Of a stretch of DNA of 64,000 bases, positions 43,937 to 53,898 are shown piece by piece. Location of the stretch: the NCBI GenBank assembly GCA_026389845.1, contig JAPLHB010000187.1:33995-97994 (forward strand). Direction: 5' to 3'. The translations under genes were made by a program, and so were the position numbers. This stretch comes from Chloroflexota bacterium. Lineage in GTDB: Bacteria > Chloroflexota > Anaerolineae > CG2-30-64-16. Within the stretch, counting starts at the first letter, position 1. Each line of letters opens with the position of its first letter. Under the pieces are notes generated by a model, which saw nothing but the letters and a program-made list of their open reading frames with translations, was not told where the DNA came from and made no database searches.

Positions 43937-45340
43937 TTATTGTGCGGCAGAATGAGCGGAAGTGGCATTTAGCCAGCGACCCGCCAGCCAGAGAGCCGCC
44001 AACAGCCCCGGCACGCTGATCTGGACTGCGATCGGGAGCACGGCCAACTGTCCTCGGGTAAGCGGCCCGCTCACAAATGAGACGAGCCACAGCGGCGCAT
44101 ACAACGCGGTCCAACGGTCCCGTTGCTCAGGTGCGGCTTGCCACAACAGCACCGCGGGGATGAGCAACAAGGTCCAGTCGTATATCATCGCGTGCGGTGT
44201 GATCCAGAGGGTGATGCAAGTGGCAGCCGCGAACGTCAGATCTGACCGGACGCGATGACGTCGCCAGAAGAAGACAAAGCCGGTCATACCCAACACGGCG
44301 CTTACCCCATACAGGGCATCGGCCCACGCCTCGTGATGAGGCAGCAGCAGCCGCCAAAAACCCCAGACCGTGTGCAGATTCCACAGGGGGAAGTCCTGAT
44401 AGGCGGGCAAATCGGGCAAGACAGCGCGCGCGAAGATCACGTAGGCCCGGCTGGCAGCTGGCAGTTGCCAGAAGCAGAGCGCGATCAGCAAGCCGCTGCC
44501 CACACTCAGGCCAAGCAGCGCGGCCAGGTTTGGGAGGGAAATCGCCGCGACTGTCACTCTGAGCGGGTTGACGGCGAACAGCGCGCCGCGGCGGGACACC
44601 AGCGAAGAGTCTCGGCCACGAGAAGGAGATGCTTCGCTAGAATCTGTCTGCAGTGGACTATGACTTGTTGACCCGCTCAGCATGACATTTCCATCTGGCG
44701 CGGGCCACAGCCCCTCCAACAGCCAGAGCAGCGTCACGCCCAGGAGGAGTTGTGGCTTATACAGAAGCAAGCTGGCGGTCAATCCGGCCGCCCAGCCTTC
44801 TCCCCTGCGCCACAGCCGGTAGACCAGGCTGAGCAGCAGCAGGCTGAGCAGGCTGTTTTGGCCGAAGCTGACCGCCGCGAAGACGGGGAAGAACGTCAGC
44901 GCCCAGAGGCCGGCGCGCCGCGGATCGGGCACGGCCAACAGGCGCAAGCTGAGCCAAAGCGCCGCCAGCCCCAACGCACTCCACAGGGCAAAGCTCCACA
45001 AATAGGGCAAAGCCGAGAGCGGCGCGAAGAGCCAGGCCAGGAACGGCGGCGTGATGAAGCCGTAGTAGTGGTGCAGTTGTGGGCCGATGATGGTTTGTTG
45101 GAGTTGGGTCTGATACGCGACATCGTACAACCGGACGCTCTCGCCGATGCGAACCGTGGTTCCAGCGGCGTAGAATTCCAGGTAATCCGTGCCCACCACC
45201 TGCCCCGCCAGATCCAACTTGCCCGGCCCCAGCCCGATGCTGAGCAGCCAACCGGCCCAGAGCATGATCCCCGCCAGCCAGGCGTATTTGCGACGTTTCG
45301 GGTTGAGGTATCTGGCAGCAAGCCGAGTGAGGTAGTCCAT
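43937..45340 (-). CDS. GT87 family (DUF2029) membrane glycosyltransferase carrying an in-frame repeat insertion
   Basis: Second GT87-type protein, 467 residues. Landmarks are GTDYLEFYAAGTTVRIGES followed by VRLYDV, then ITPPFLAWLFAPLSALPYLW and LTASLLLYKPQLLLGVTLLW. Between the K-P-Q-L helix and the next helix lie about 45 residues (roughly 216-263: GNVMLSGSTSHSPLQTDSSE through NPLRVTVAAIS). Copy 6 of the dispersed element encodes them in frame. The natural protein should be about 420 residues. Whether the larger loop still folds is unknown. ATG 45340 follows the upstream stop by six bases. Confidence 0.75.
   Translation of the reverse strand: MDYLTRLAARYLNPKRRKYAWLAGIMLWAGWLLSIGLGPGKLDLAGQVVGTDYLEFYAAGTTVRIGESVRLYDVAYQTQLQQTIIGPQLHHYYGFITPPFLAWLFAPLSALPYLWSFALWSALGLAALWLSLRLLAVPDPRRAGLWALTFFPVFAAVSFGQNSLLSLLLLSLVYRLWRRGEGWAAGLTASLLLYKPQLLLGVTLLWLLEGLWPAPDGNVMLSGSTSHSPLQTDSSEASPSRGRDSSLVSRRGALFAVNPLRVTVAAISLPNLAALLGLSVGSGLLIALCFWQLPAASRAYVIFARAVLPDLPAYQDFPLWNLHTVWGFWRLLLPHHEAWADALYGVSAVLGMTGFVFFWRRHRVRSDLTFAAATCITLWITPHAMIYDWTLLLIPAVLLWQAAPEQRDRWTALYAPLWLVSFVSGPLTRGQLAVLPIAVQISVPGLLAALWLAGRWLNATSAHSAAQ
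44553..44686. repeat. Dispersed inverted-repeat element, copy 6, inside a coding gene
   Basis: Ends GTCACTCTGAGCGGGT and ACCCGCTCAGCATGAC with internal ACCAGCGAAGAGTCT and AGATGCTTCGCTAG. It inserts about 45 codons into a GT87 gene without breaking the frame. Confidence 0.85.
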
Positions 45341-45345
45341 CGAAG

Positions 45346-46956
45346 TCAGCCCGATCCATAGAAATTCAGATAATCTTCTGGACTTGAGGCTTTAGCCGGT
45401 TGCTCTCGTTGACCGCGAAACCGGCTGAAGCCTCCATTCCAGATCGAGAAGCCCAAATCTTTATCTGGCTCACCATAGTTTTCCGGTAAGCCAGGGGTAG
45501 GACGGTAGAGTGTGGAATTTCTGAATGTGCGTTCGACCGTGTAGTGGTCTTCAATCGCCGCCATGATCGGCGCAGGCCAACGTTCGCGGTTCAGCGCAGT
45601 TCCAGGGTTGACCGTGATGATGAGTGGAAACTGGCGACCTTCGATCGCAGTAACCAGAGCCGACGGGTCCCAAAGCCCGGCGCGGTAGAGTTGCGCGTAC
45701 TCGAACGGTTGGAGGTAGAGCGGCTGGCCGGCAAGCACCACCATATCCATGGTGTCATCGGCCAGCACAGGTCCCGTGGCCGCGGCTGCGACGATTTCCG
45801 CATAGAGCGCCTGCGACTCGTCCACATGCTGCCACTGGGCGTTGACAGAGGAGTTGAGCGAGATCACGTCCCCAATGGACGCCCAGATCAACTGTGCAAG
45901 TAACAGGCCAGCCAATCCCACGGCGAACCGATTCCGCTTCCCCCAGGTCAGCGACGTGCCCGCCCAGAGCGCCAGGGCCGCCAAGAGATCGAGGAAGTAG
46001 TTGACGTTGGAGCCGACCTTGCCGACCGTAAGCGCGGAAACGAGCGCCCCGACCGTAAAGGCCGCCACCCCGTAACGCAGAAAAGCTGGTGCCTCGGCCG
46101 GCTGACCGGCAACAGAGGCTTGGCGGCGCCGGCCAAGTGTCTGCCAGGCGGCCAGGCCGGCCACGAGGATGCCAAAAGGCCAGATCTGCAGGAGCCGGCC
46201 GCTCATCCTCCCCAGGTGCGCAAGATCGTAGCGATTGGCGTTCGCCACGACCGTATGCAGATAGAAGCCGCCCGCGGTCGCCAGATTGGCTATGCCGTAG
46301 AGCGCCAGGCCGATCACGGAGAGCGCTACCAGGAAAACCAGGCTGCGCTTGGGGGCGATGTGCCACAGCCAGACGGCGCCTGCCAGCGGAACGGCGAAGA
46401 TGGCTGTCTGGCGAGTATATATCGCCGCAATCATCAGGGCAACCGCTACGCCGAGCCAGCGCCACGAGCGCGGTCGCCGGTAGAGAATGTAGAGCGCCGA
46501 CAGGCTGAAGCATAACGCCAGCAGATCCACACGCGCCAGGGACGACCAGTAGATCACCAGCGGATTGCCGAGAAACAAGGTCGCGGCCAGCGCGCCGGCG
46601 AGCCGATCCCCTGTCAGCTTGAGGGCAAACAGGTCAATCAGCAGGGTGCAAAGCAGGGCCGCGCAGATGGAAATGATCCGGCCGGCCGTCAGCAGCGGCC
46701 GCCCTGTCACTCGGCTCACCAGGGCTATGGCGGTCGGGTAGAGCGGTCCGTAGTTGGTAATGACGTAGGGCGGCTCGTTGAGGTTGGCCTTGTAGAGCGT
46801 TTGCCCTGCCAACACCCGCGCGGCTTGATCGGCCAGCGGGGCCTCGCCGTAGTCCAAACCGAAGGGGAAGCCCACTGCACGCATCACCGGCCAGGGCAAC
46901 AGGAGCAGATTCAGTAGGAGGCATCCCCAAAGCGCCAGCCGCAATCGCGATGACAC
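45346..46956 (-). CDS. Multi-membrane protein, GT-C-like
   Basis: Polytopic protein of 536 residues. The GTG start 46956 overlaps the stop of the upstream gene (TAGTG). The first loop is FPFGLDYGEAPLADQAARVL with Asp-Tyr-Gly-Glu, then ITNYGPLYPTAIALV, characteristic of GT-C proteins of the DUF2029/GT87 neighbourhood. A long C-terminal soluble part starts near residue 360. A sugar-transfer role is inferred from the neighbours. Confidence 0.65.
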   Translation of the reverse strand: MSSRLRLALWGCLLLNLLLLPWPVMRAVGFPFGLDYGEAPLADQAARVLAGQTLYKANLNEPPYVITNYGPLYPTAIALVSRVTGRPLLTAGRIISICAALLCTLLIDLFALKLTGDRLAGALAATLFLGNPLVIYWSSLARVDLLALCFSLSALYILYRRPRSWRWLGVAVALMIAAIYTRQTAIFAVPLAGAVWLWHIAPKRSLVFLVALSVIGLALYGIANLATAGGFYLHTVVANANRYDLAHLGRMSGRLLQIWPFGILVAGLAAWQTLGRRRQASVAGQPAEAPAFLRYGVAAFTVGALVSALTVGKVGSNVNYFLDLLAALALWAGTSLTWGKRNRFAVGLAGLLLAQLIWASIGDVISLNSSVNAQWQHVDESQALYAEIVAAAATGPVLADDTMDMVVLAGQPLYLQPFEYAQLYRAGLWDPSALVTAIEGRQFPLIITVNPGTALNRERWPAPIMAAIEDHYTVERTFRNSTLYRPTPGLPENYGEPDKDLGFSIWNGGFSRFRGQREQPAKASSPEDYLNFYGSG

Positions 46957-48458
46957 TACGGGTTCCTTTTTTGGAAAATCACACTGTCGGCATCTTCGTA
47001 GATGTTTTGCCAGTCTGCCGAGGCCTTGATCGCCGCGATCAACGTAGGTTCCTCAACCTTGTTCGCAAAGACGAGATTGACCCCATACTTCGCCAGGATG
47101 GTCTCCCAGTCGTACCTGCCGGTACTGACCGACAGGTATTCCTTCCACATCTGCGCCGGGTAAAGCTCGAAACGGGTGTCCATGAAGACCGGTGTGGACG
47201 GACACGCCCAACTGATGTAGCTGCTGTAGCCCATGTCGCTGAACACTCGCACTGTGTCGCCCAGTTGGCAGAGCACTTCGGTGGCGCGAACCGGAGTTTC
47301 TTTCGCGAATACCCAGGTGCGCCGGTCGGCGGGCAGCGGCAGGCTTGGGCGCAGCCAGGGCAGACTGCCGCACACGAGGAGCGCCAGCAAGCCGAGCACG
47401 AGATAATTCAGTCGCGGTTTATTGGGCCTGCTTGCCCGCGCGAGTGGTTCTGCGGCCTGCTTGGGGGTGAGCGCGAGTGCAAACGCCGGCGCGACCGCCA
47501 TGCCGAACCACGGCTCTACGCGCCGCGAGTAGAGGCTCCAGAGGCCGAAGCCGAGCAGCGCCGCGACCTGGTAGGGCGGCAGGGGCAGTCTTCGGAGATA
47601 GACGATCAAGAGAAAGATCGCGGTGACTGCGACGAAGATGACGCCGTCAACCGTCCGGATGCTGAGGGGCTGGAATTCGAGGTTGTTATTCTGGGTGGCG
47701 CCGCTGCTGAGAAAGCCCACCACGTACTGGATCATGCCCAGTGGCCCGGCCGGATTGATAGAGAGCGCCAGTATGGAGAGCACGAGCACAGCCGCCAGGC
47801 GCGCTGTCTCGCGCTCCGGCTTGCGGTGGGCGCGCCATTCCTGGCTGACTTCGGCCGCGACGTAGAGGCCGAGCAGCCCCAGCCCGAACACGAAACCGCC
47901 GTGTACATTGACCCACACGGCAAACACCGCCGGCGTGAGCCAGATCAACCGCGTGCGCCGCGTGCGATGCGTTTCCAGGATGAAGACGAGCAGGCCGAAG
48001 AGCAGAAAAGAGGTCGTTTGGGGGCGGATATTCCAGTTGAAGACGCTCAAGGCCGCCGCCGCCGCTATGGCCGCCGGTCGCGTCTGCCCCCGGCTGTTGA
48101 TCAGACAGGCCAACTCGATCAACACGTACCCGGCGGCGATCGTCAGCGCGTGCCAGAAGATGACGAGGGGCAGGTTCCCCGCACGATAGAGCAAATAGAA
48201 GACCACCTGGGTCAGCCAGCTTTGATTCGTCCAGGGCATGCCGGCGCGGGTGTAGGTAAAGAGATCCACCGTGGGAACAGCGCCGGTCTGGACGATGAGT
48301 TGGCCGGTGCGCAGGTGCCACCAGAAGTCGTAGGGGCGGATGAGATAGAGGTCCAGGATGATGAGCAGCGCCAGCGGCGGCAGGAGTAACCAGAGGTCAT
48401 CCAGGGTCAATTGCCCGCGCGCCAGGCGTCGCAGGGCAGCGCCAAAGCTGTTCATCAT
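46956..48458 (-). CDS. Multi-membrane protein, GT-C-like
   Basis: Polytopic protein of 500 residues. ATG 48458 is followed by a second ATG at 48455. The first loop YLIRPYDFWWHLRTGQLIVQ followed by TGAVPTVDLFTYTRAGMPW recalls a family of unassigned GT-C-like membrane proteins. About ten helices follow, and a C-terminal soluble tail of 130 residues. A terminal overlap with the next gene indicates one operon with the two GT87 genes. Confidence 0.65.
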   Translation of the reverse strand: MMNSFGAALRRLARGQLTLDDLWLLLPPLALLIILDLYLIRPYDFWWHLRTGQLIVQTGAVPTVDLFTYTRAGMPWTNQSWLTQVVFYLLYRAGNLPLVIFWHALTIAAGYVLIELACLINSRGQTRPAAIAAAAALSVFNWNIRPQTTSFLLFGLLVFILETHRTRRTRLIWLTPAVFAVWVNVHGGFVFGLGLLGLYVAAEVSQEWRAHRKPERETARLAAVLVLSILALSINPAGPLGMIQYVVGFLSSGATQNNNLEFQPLSIRTVDGVIFVAVTAIFLLIVYLRRLPLPPYQVAALLGFGLWSLYSRRVEPWFGMAVAPAFALALTPKQAAEPLARASRPNKPRLNYLVLGLLALLVCGSLPWLRPSLPLPADRRTWVFAKETPVRATEVLCQLGDTVRVFSDMGYSSYISWACPSTPVFMDTRFELYPAQMWKEYLSVSTGRYDWETILAKYGVNLVFANKVEEPTLIAAIKASADWQNIYEDADSVIFQKRNP

Positions 48459-48550
48459 CGCCTTCCCCCCGTCGGAGCAGACTTCGCTTTGTCACCCTGA
48501 GAACCGCCATGCCACCGGTGGCATTCGTGAAGCAAGAAACTCCGCCGCTT

Positions 48551-48731
48551 GTCATGCTGAGCGGGTCGTTCCCGTGTCTTACGTTGCGGCGAGCTTCCAG
48601 CGAAGCATCCGTTCGTTTCACTCAGAGCTTGTCCTGAACACAGTGAAGGAACAAGTTCTGGCGTGGCAGCGAGACCCTTCGCTAGAGTCACGCCGCGGCG
48701 TACTGTTTGTCGCAGACCCACGCAGAATGAC
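48551..48731. repeat. Dispersed inverted-repeat element, copy 7
   Basis: Ends GTCATGCTGAGCGGGT and ACCCACGCAGAATGAC, with extra GTCCTGAACACAGTGAAGG in the centre. A further left-end fragment, GTCACCCTGAG, lies at 48491. Confidence 0.75.
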
Positions 48732-48784
48732 AGACGCCCAAAAGTGGATTTTTCGGTACTACGTTAAGCTTACCGGACGAGGGG

Positions 48785-49128
48785 CTATTTGTCAAACGCG
48801 AGACGATCCCCGACCTGGACGCCACAGCGCACCGCGTGACCCGCGGGCAGCTCCAGCACCTGCCTGGCCCGACGGATCGTCGGCCCGATGCGCCAAGGGG
48901 CCAGGTCGGGAACGACGCGCAGCACCCGGTTTTCCGCGTCCAGGTAGAGCGCGTCGATCGGGTAGCCCATGAAGAACATGTGGATGCTGTTGCATGGCTC
49001 CAGCAGCAGCGCCTGTCCCGGCTCCAGTGGTTGGGTTCCCAGCAGCCCGCGTAGCCGCGTCCAAAAGGTGCGCGCCGGGCGGCAGGCGTCGGCGAGGGTA
49101 ATGTTGCGATCCAAGTCGGTAATGTGCA

Positions 49129-49129
<1 letters not shown>
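48785..49129 (-). CDS. DUF192 family protein
   Basis: Small protein of 114 residues. Family landmarks are LADACRPARTFWTRLRGLLG, GQALLLEPCNSIHMFFMGYP and IDALYLDAENRVLRVVPDLA, then VLELPAGHA. ATG 49129 overlaps the TGA of cpaF by one base (TGATG), so it is translationally coupled to the pilus ATPase. DUF192 proteins are common in tad operons. A role in pilus assembly is likely but not known. Confidence 0.83.
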
Positions 49130-50541
<1,412 letters not shown>

Positions 50542-50616
50542 ATCTTTCCTCCTTACTTACTGCTAGACGTATCATACACCCGAAGGTGACGAAAGGTTTA
50601 TAGGAATATGCTCCTA

Positions 50617-50645
50617 TTGATTTTTGTGGGGACTTGCTGTAGAAT
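50617..50645 (+). promoter_or_regulatory. Promoter of the flp-tad operon
   Basis: TTGATT (50617-50622), 17-base spacer, TAGAAT (50640-50645). Transcription from about 50652 would give a 210-base leader before the first flp start. Confidence 0.6.
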
Positions 50646-50651
50646 GCGGGC

Positions 50652-50850
50652 AGGATGATGAAGTTGAACGATTGATAACTCACAGCAATACTCGCCTCTA
50701 GCCAACGCAGTCGGGTAGGCGCACCACCCGAAGGAGGTGCAGCACTGAACGAACCTACGAGCAGGATCGCCAATCGGTAAACGGAAAGTCCGTCCAAGCA
50801 TTGTCGTCCCAAGTAACTATCATCCACCCAAGTTTCAGAATCACAAGAGG
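50652..50850 (+). promoter_or_regulatory. Long, structured 5' leader of the flp genes, class unknown
   Basis: Untranslated stretch with nested pairing. GTAGG and CCTAC arms enclose a hairpin GCACCACC-CGAA-GGAGGTGC (7 of 8 pairs), followed by a second hairpin ACGGA-AAG-TCCGT. It contains no gene. It does not match the c-di-GMP-I or c-di-GMP-II riboswitch cores that I know. Confidence 0.4.
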
Positions 50851-50861
50851 AGGAATCCACC

Positions 50862-51041
50862 ATGTTGTCCCTGTACATCCGTCTGATGAACTGGCTGAAT
50901 GAGCAAGAGGGCCAGGGGATGGCCGAATATGGCCTGATCATCGCCCTGGTCGCCATTGTAGTGATCGTCGCCCTGACCGCTTTGGGCACCAACCTGACCA
51001 AGATCTTCACGAGCATCGGCACCGCGGTCGGCGGGAGCTGA
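50862..51041 (+). CDS. flp: Flp/Fap pilin, copy 1
   Basis: Pilin precursor of 59 residues. ATG 50862 has AGGAGG seven bases upstream. Short leader MLSLYIRLMNWLNEQEGQGM then AEYGLIIALVAIVVIVALTA, the Flp hydrophobic segment after the prepilin peptidase cut; the conserved Glu-Tyr pair is present. The Tad machinery exports and assembles it. The neighbouring copy encodes the same protein. Confidence 0.9.
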   Translation: MLSLYIRLMNWLNEQEGQGMAEYGLIIALVAIVVIVALTALGTNLTKIFTSIGTAVGGS

Positions 51042-51154
51042 TCTGGCTGAGGGATTCGCGGGGTGTCCCCCCTTCGAATCCGTCTCAAGGCCCTTGCCCG
51101 CACGAGCCTTCGTGCAACAAACCACCCACCCTACACCTTGAGGAGGAACCCACC

Positions 51155-51334
51155 ATGTTGTCCCTGTACATCCGTCTGATGAACTGGCTGAATGAGCAAG
51201 AGGGCCAGGGGATGGCCGAATATGGCCTGATCATCGCCCTGGTCGCCATTGTAGTAATCGTCGCCCTGACCGCTTTGGGCACCAACCTGACCAAGATCTT
51301 CACGAGCATCGGCACCGCGGTCGGCGGGAGCTGA
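51155..51334 (+). CDS. flp: Flp/Fap pilin, copy 2 (same protein)
   Basis: Tandem duplicate of the gene at 50862, 59 residues, with AGGAGG upstream of ATG 51155. The coding sequences are nearly identical; one synonymous difference was seen (GTG versus GTA). The gap between them is 113 bases. Conversion or a recent duplication would explain the identity. Confidence 0.9.
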   Translation: MLSLYIRLMNWLNEQEGQGMAEYGLIIALVAIVVIVALTALGTNLTKIFTSIGTAVGGS

Positions 51335-51383
51335 TCGGCGCCAACCAGTGATCGCATAGCAGCATAAACGACGACCTAAACGC

Positions 51384-51435
51384 AGGGGCGGGGTAGATGG
51401 CCAAGCGGCCATTTGCCCCGCCCCTTGCTATTTTT
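51384..51435 (+). terminator. Strong terminator after the second flp gene
   Basis: Outer arms AGGGGCGGGG (51384-51393) and CCCCGCCCCT (51416-51425), an inner stem (ATGGCC/GGCCAT), then TTGCTATTTTT. It would let the pilin genes be expressed more strongly than the assembly genes that follow. Confidence 0.85.
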
Positions 51436-51629
51436 ACCGAATCGTGAGAGAATTAGCTTCAGGCTCGGTCGGAGACCAGCCCCAGCGACAGCGATTCTAA
51501 ATGACGTTTGCGCCCAATCCACATTTGGAGCCGCTGCCCCAGCGAGAGGCGACTAAAAACCGCGCATCCTCTCGCGATGAATCTCGTCTTATTAGTAACG
51601 GAAACTACGCGCTGAGGGAGTGAAACGCT
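51436..51629. other. Intergenic region with a fragment of repeat flank
   Basis: Bases around 51500-51535 match the flank of element copy 5 (AATGACGTTTGC then CCCAATCC). No gene or promoter is recognised apart from the ribosome-binding site for cpaB. Confidence 0.4.
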
Positions 51630-52448
51630 ATGAGTCGAGCCAGTGGATGTCTGTGGCTGGTCGTGGGCCTGATCCTGGCCCTGGTGGCAGGCGGCATCGC
51701 CTACATTACTTTGCAACGGGCCACGACGACCCAAACGGCAGTCGGCCCGGCCGAGACGGTGGCGGTGGTCGTGGCGGCCCGGCAGGTGGCGGCCGGCACG
51801 ATGCTGACGGCGGCTGATCTGGTCATGCAGACGGTGCCGACGACTATCCTGCCGACCGGCACCCTCTCCGACACCCTCGTGGCCGCGGGCATGGTGACGA
51901 TGGTCCCTCTGAACACCGGCGAAATCCTGCTGGCGCACCATCTGACCAAGCCCGACATCACCGGCCAAAACCTCGGCTTCACCCTGGCCGAGGGCAAGGT
52001 TGCTATCACCATGGCCGCGGCAGATCTCTTGAGCCGCGGGCAACTGATCGAAACGGGCAGCCGTGTGGACATTCTCTACTCGCTCGAAGTAACCGACAAC
52101 ACCGGCGCGCAAGGCGGGGAGGGTACCAAGAAGCAAGTCACCTTCGGGACACTGCAAGGGGTGACGATCGTGAGCGTCCTGCGGAGCGGAGGCGCGGAAT
52201 CAGCCAAGAGCGATACGAATGCGTTGGGGGTAGGAGGCGGCACGGCCCCGGTTGCGGGCCTCGGCGGCGTGCCGTATGCGTACATCCTGGCGTTAGACTC
52301 GCAAGACGCTTTGGTGCTAAAATATCTGCGGGACGCCGGCGCCATCATGGATCTGGCCCTGCGCAACGTCGCCGATGAGTCGGAACATCCGACGCAACCG
52401 GTTGACCTGCCTTACGTGATTGACAAGTATCAGTTGCCAGCGCGTTGA
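51630..52448 (+). CDS. cpaB: Flp pilus assembly protein CpaB/RcpC
   Basis: Membrane-anchored periplasmic/extracytoplasmic pilus protein of 272 residues. ATG 51630 has GAGGGAG upstream. One helix near the start (LWLVVGLILALVAGGIAYIT) precedes a SAF domain: VVVAARQVAAGTMLTAADLV and LNTGEILLAHHL. The RcpC C-terminal domain follows (GKVAITMAAADLLSRGQLIE then TGSRVDIL). It is the first assembly gene after the pilins. Confidence 0.85.
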   Translation: MSRASGCLWLVVGLILALVAGGIAYITLQRATTTQTAVGPAETVAVVVAARQVAAGTMLTAADLVMQTVPTTILPTGTLSDTLVAAGMVTMVPLNTGEILLAHHLTKPDITGQNLGFTLAEGKVAITMAAADLLSRGQLIETGSRVDILYSLEVTDNTGAQGGEGTKKQVTFGTLQGVTIVSVLRSGGAESAKSDTNALGVGGGTAPVAGLGGVPYAYILALDSQDALVLKYLRDAGAIMDLALRNVADESEHPTQPVDLPYVIDKYQLPAR

Positions 52449-52480
52449 TCGGCCCTTGTCCCAAGAAACTCAATCTGCCT

Positions 52481-52613
52481 GTCATTCTGAGCGGGTCTAC
52501 CTCTGATCTCGCGTAACGGCGTGATACCAGCGAAGAATCTCTGGCCCACAACGAGACCCTTCGCTGGATTCTCGCCGCAACGCACTTCACGGAACCAACC
52601 CGCTCAGGGTGAC
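52481..52613. repeat. Dispersed inverted-repeat element, copy 8
   Basis: Ends GTCATTCTGAGCGGGT and ACCCGCTCAGGGTGAC with internal CCAGCGAAGAATCTC and TCGCTGGATTCTCG. Complete short form, between cpaB and tadZ. Confidence 0.85.
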
Positions 52614-52653
52614 AAACTGAGTTTTGCGGTACTGCCAAGAGACTAGTAAGACT

Positions 52654-53898
52654 ATGGCTTCTACATCTTCTATCCCGTTGCTGCTCGTCGCTGATAGCGC
52701 CGAAACCTGTGAGCGCATCGCCACCGCGTTGATGAGCGCGCCGGCATATTATCGCACCGAGCGAATGACCTCGGCCGAGCTGAAGCAGAAACCGCTGCAA
52801 GCCGGTCTGACGTTGGCGCTGATAGACCAGGACCTGCACGCTGCCAAGCAGGCCGACGTGATCCGCCAACTCAACGCGGCGGGGATTGCGACGATCGCCC
52901 TGGTGGATGCGCGCGACGGGATGGCCCTGCAGGAGGCTGTCCTGGCGGGCGCGGCGGCCCTGATCGCCACGCCCTTTGTAGATGCGCAGTTGTGGGACAC
53001 CGTGGCGCGCGCCGCCGCCAGCGGCGCCCGGCCCGCGGTCAGCGGCGCACCGCCGGCGCCGGCGGGCCAGCCGGCCCCGGCGCAGCCGCGCAAGGGCGTT
53101 GTGATCGCCGTGCACGCACCCAAAAGCGGCGCCGGCGCTTCGGTGATCGCGGCGAACCTGGCCGTGACGCTGCAAAGCCGCACCGCGCACGGGGCCGTGC
53201 TGGTGGAGGTCGGTGAAGGGATCGGCAGCCAGGCGGTGATACTGAACCTGCGCTCAGAGCGAAACCTGGGGCACCTGCTGGCGCGTTTCGATCCCGATGA
53301 CCCTGAGCTGCTCAAGGAAGTGCTGACCACGCATTCCAGCGGCCTCCAGGTGCTGCTCAGCCCGGCCAGCCAGAGCATCCGCATTCCGGCCGACCTGCTG
53401 GAAGAAATCATCGAGTTGGTGCGCAAGCTGTTTGAGTACGTGGTAATAGACCTGTACGGGACCAACATGCCCACGGCCGTGTCGGTGGTCCGCAAGTCGA
53501 ACGCGGCCCTGACCGTGATTGTGCCGGAGATGACTTCGCTCTACTATGGCCGCCAGTTTGTCGAGATGATGGAGTCCAGCCTGCCGGGAGTGGCCTTGAA
53601 TATGATCCTGAATCGCTCGACCCTGGCTTCGGGCGTGCCGGTGGATGCCATCCGGCGACACTTGAAGCTGCCGATCGCGGGGGCGATCCCGGACGATCAG
53701 GTCTTGGTGACCTCCAGCGTCAACCGGGGCGTACCGTTTGTCATCAGCCATCCGCGCAGCGCGGTGGCCCGCGCCGTGCAGACCCTGGCCCAAGACCTGA
53801 CCGCCGGTGAAACCGGCAGCATCGCCGAACGCCTGGCCAGCGCGGCAATGGCCTTCGGCCCCCTGGCGCGGCTGACGGGCAGGGGAGGCAAATCTTGA
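52654..53898 (+). CDS. tadZ: Tad pilus localisation ATPase TadZ/CpaE-like
   Basis: Two-domain protein of 414 residues. ATG 52654 is preferred because the start at 52624 runs through the repeat border. Residues 1-125 form a receiver-like atypical domain (LLLVADSAETCERIATALMS), followed by a Pro/Ala linker. A ParA/MinD-type domain starts KGVVIAVHAPKSGAGASVIA. The P-loop reads KSGAGAS, where canonical deviant Walker A would be KGGxGKT/S; the second Lys is Ala. Other motifs: VVIDLYGTNMP and AALTVIVPEM. The stop overlaps the prepilin peptidase start. Confidence 0.83.
   Translation: MASTSSIPLLLVADSAETCERIATALMSAPAYYRTERMTSAELKQKPLQAGLTLALIDQDLHAAKQADVIRQLNAAGIATIALVDARDGMALQEAVLAGAAALIATPFVDAQLWDTVARAAASGARPAVSGAPPAPAGQPAPAQPRKGVVIAVHAPKSGAGASVIAANLAVTLQSRTAHGAVLVEVGEGIGSQAVILNLRSERNLGHLLARFDPDDPELLKEVLTTHSSGLQVLLSPASQSIRIPADLLEEIIELVRKLFEYVVIDLYGTNMPTAVSVVRKSNAALTVIVPEMTSLYYGRQFVEMMESSLPGVALNMILNRSTLASGVPVDAIRRHLKLPIAGAIPDDQVLVTSSVNRGVPFVISHPRSAVARAVQTLAQDLTAGETGSIAERLASAAMAFGPLARLTGRGGKS

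Noticed and set aside
50652..50850. c-di-GMP-I (GEMM) riboswitch before flp
   Set aside because: The conserved GEMM core (CGCAAAGC and tetraloop-receptor parts) is not present; only generic hairpins are visible.
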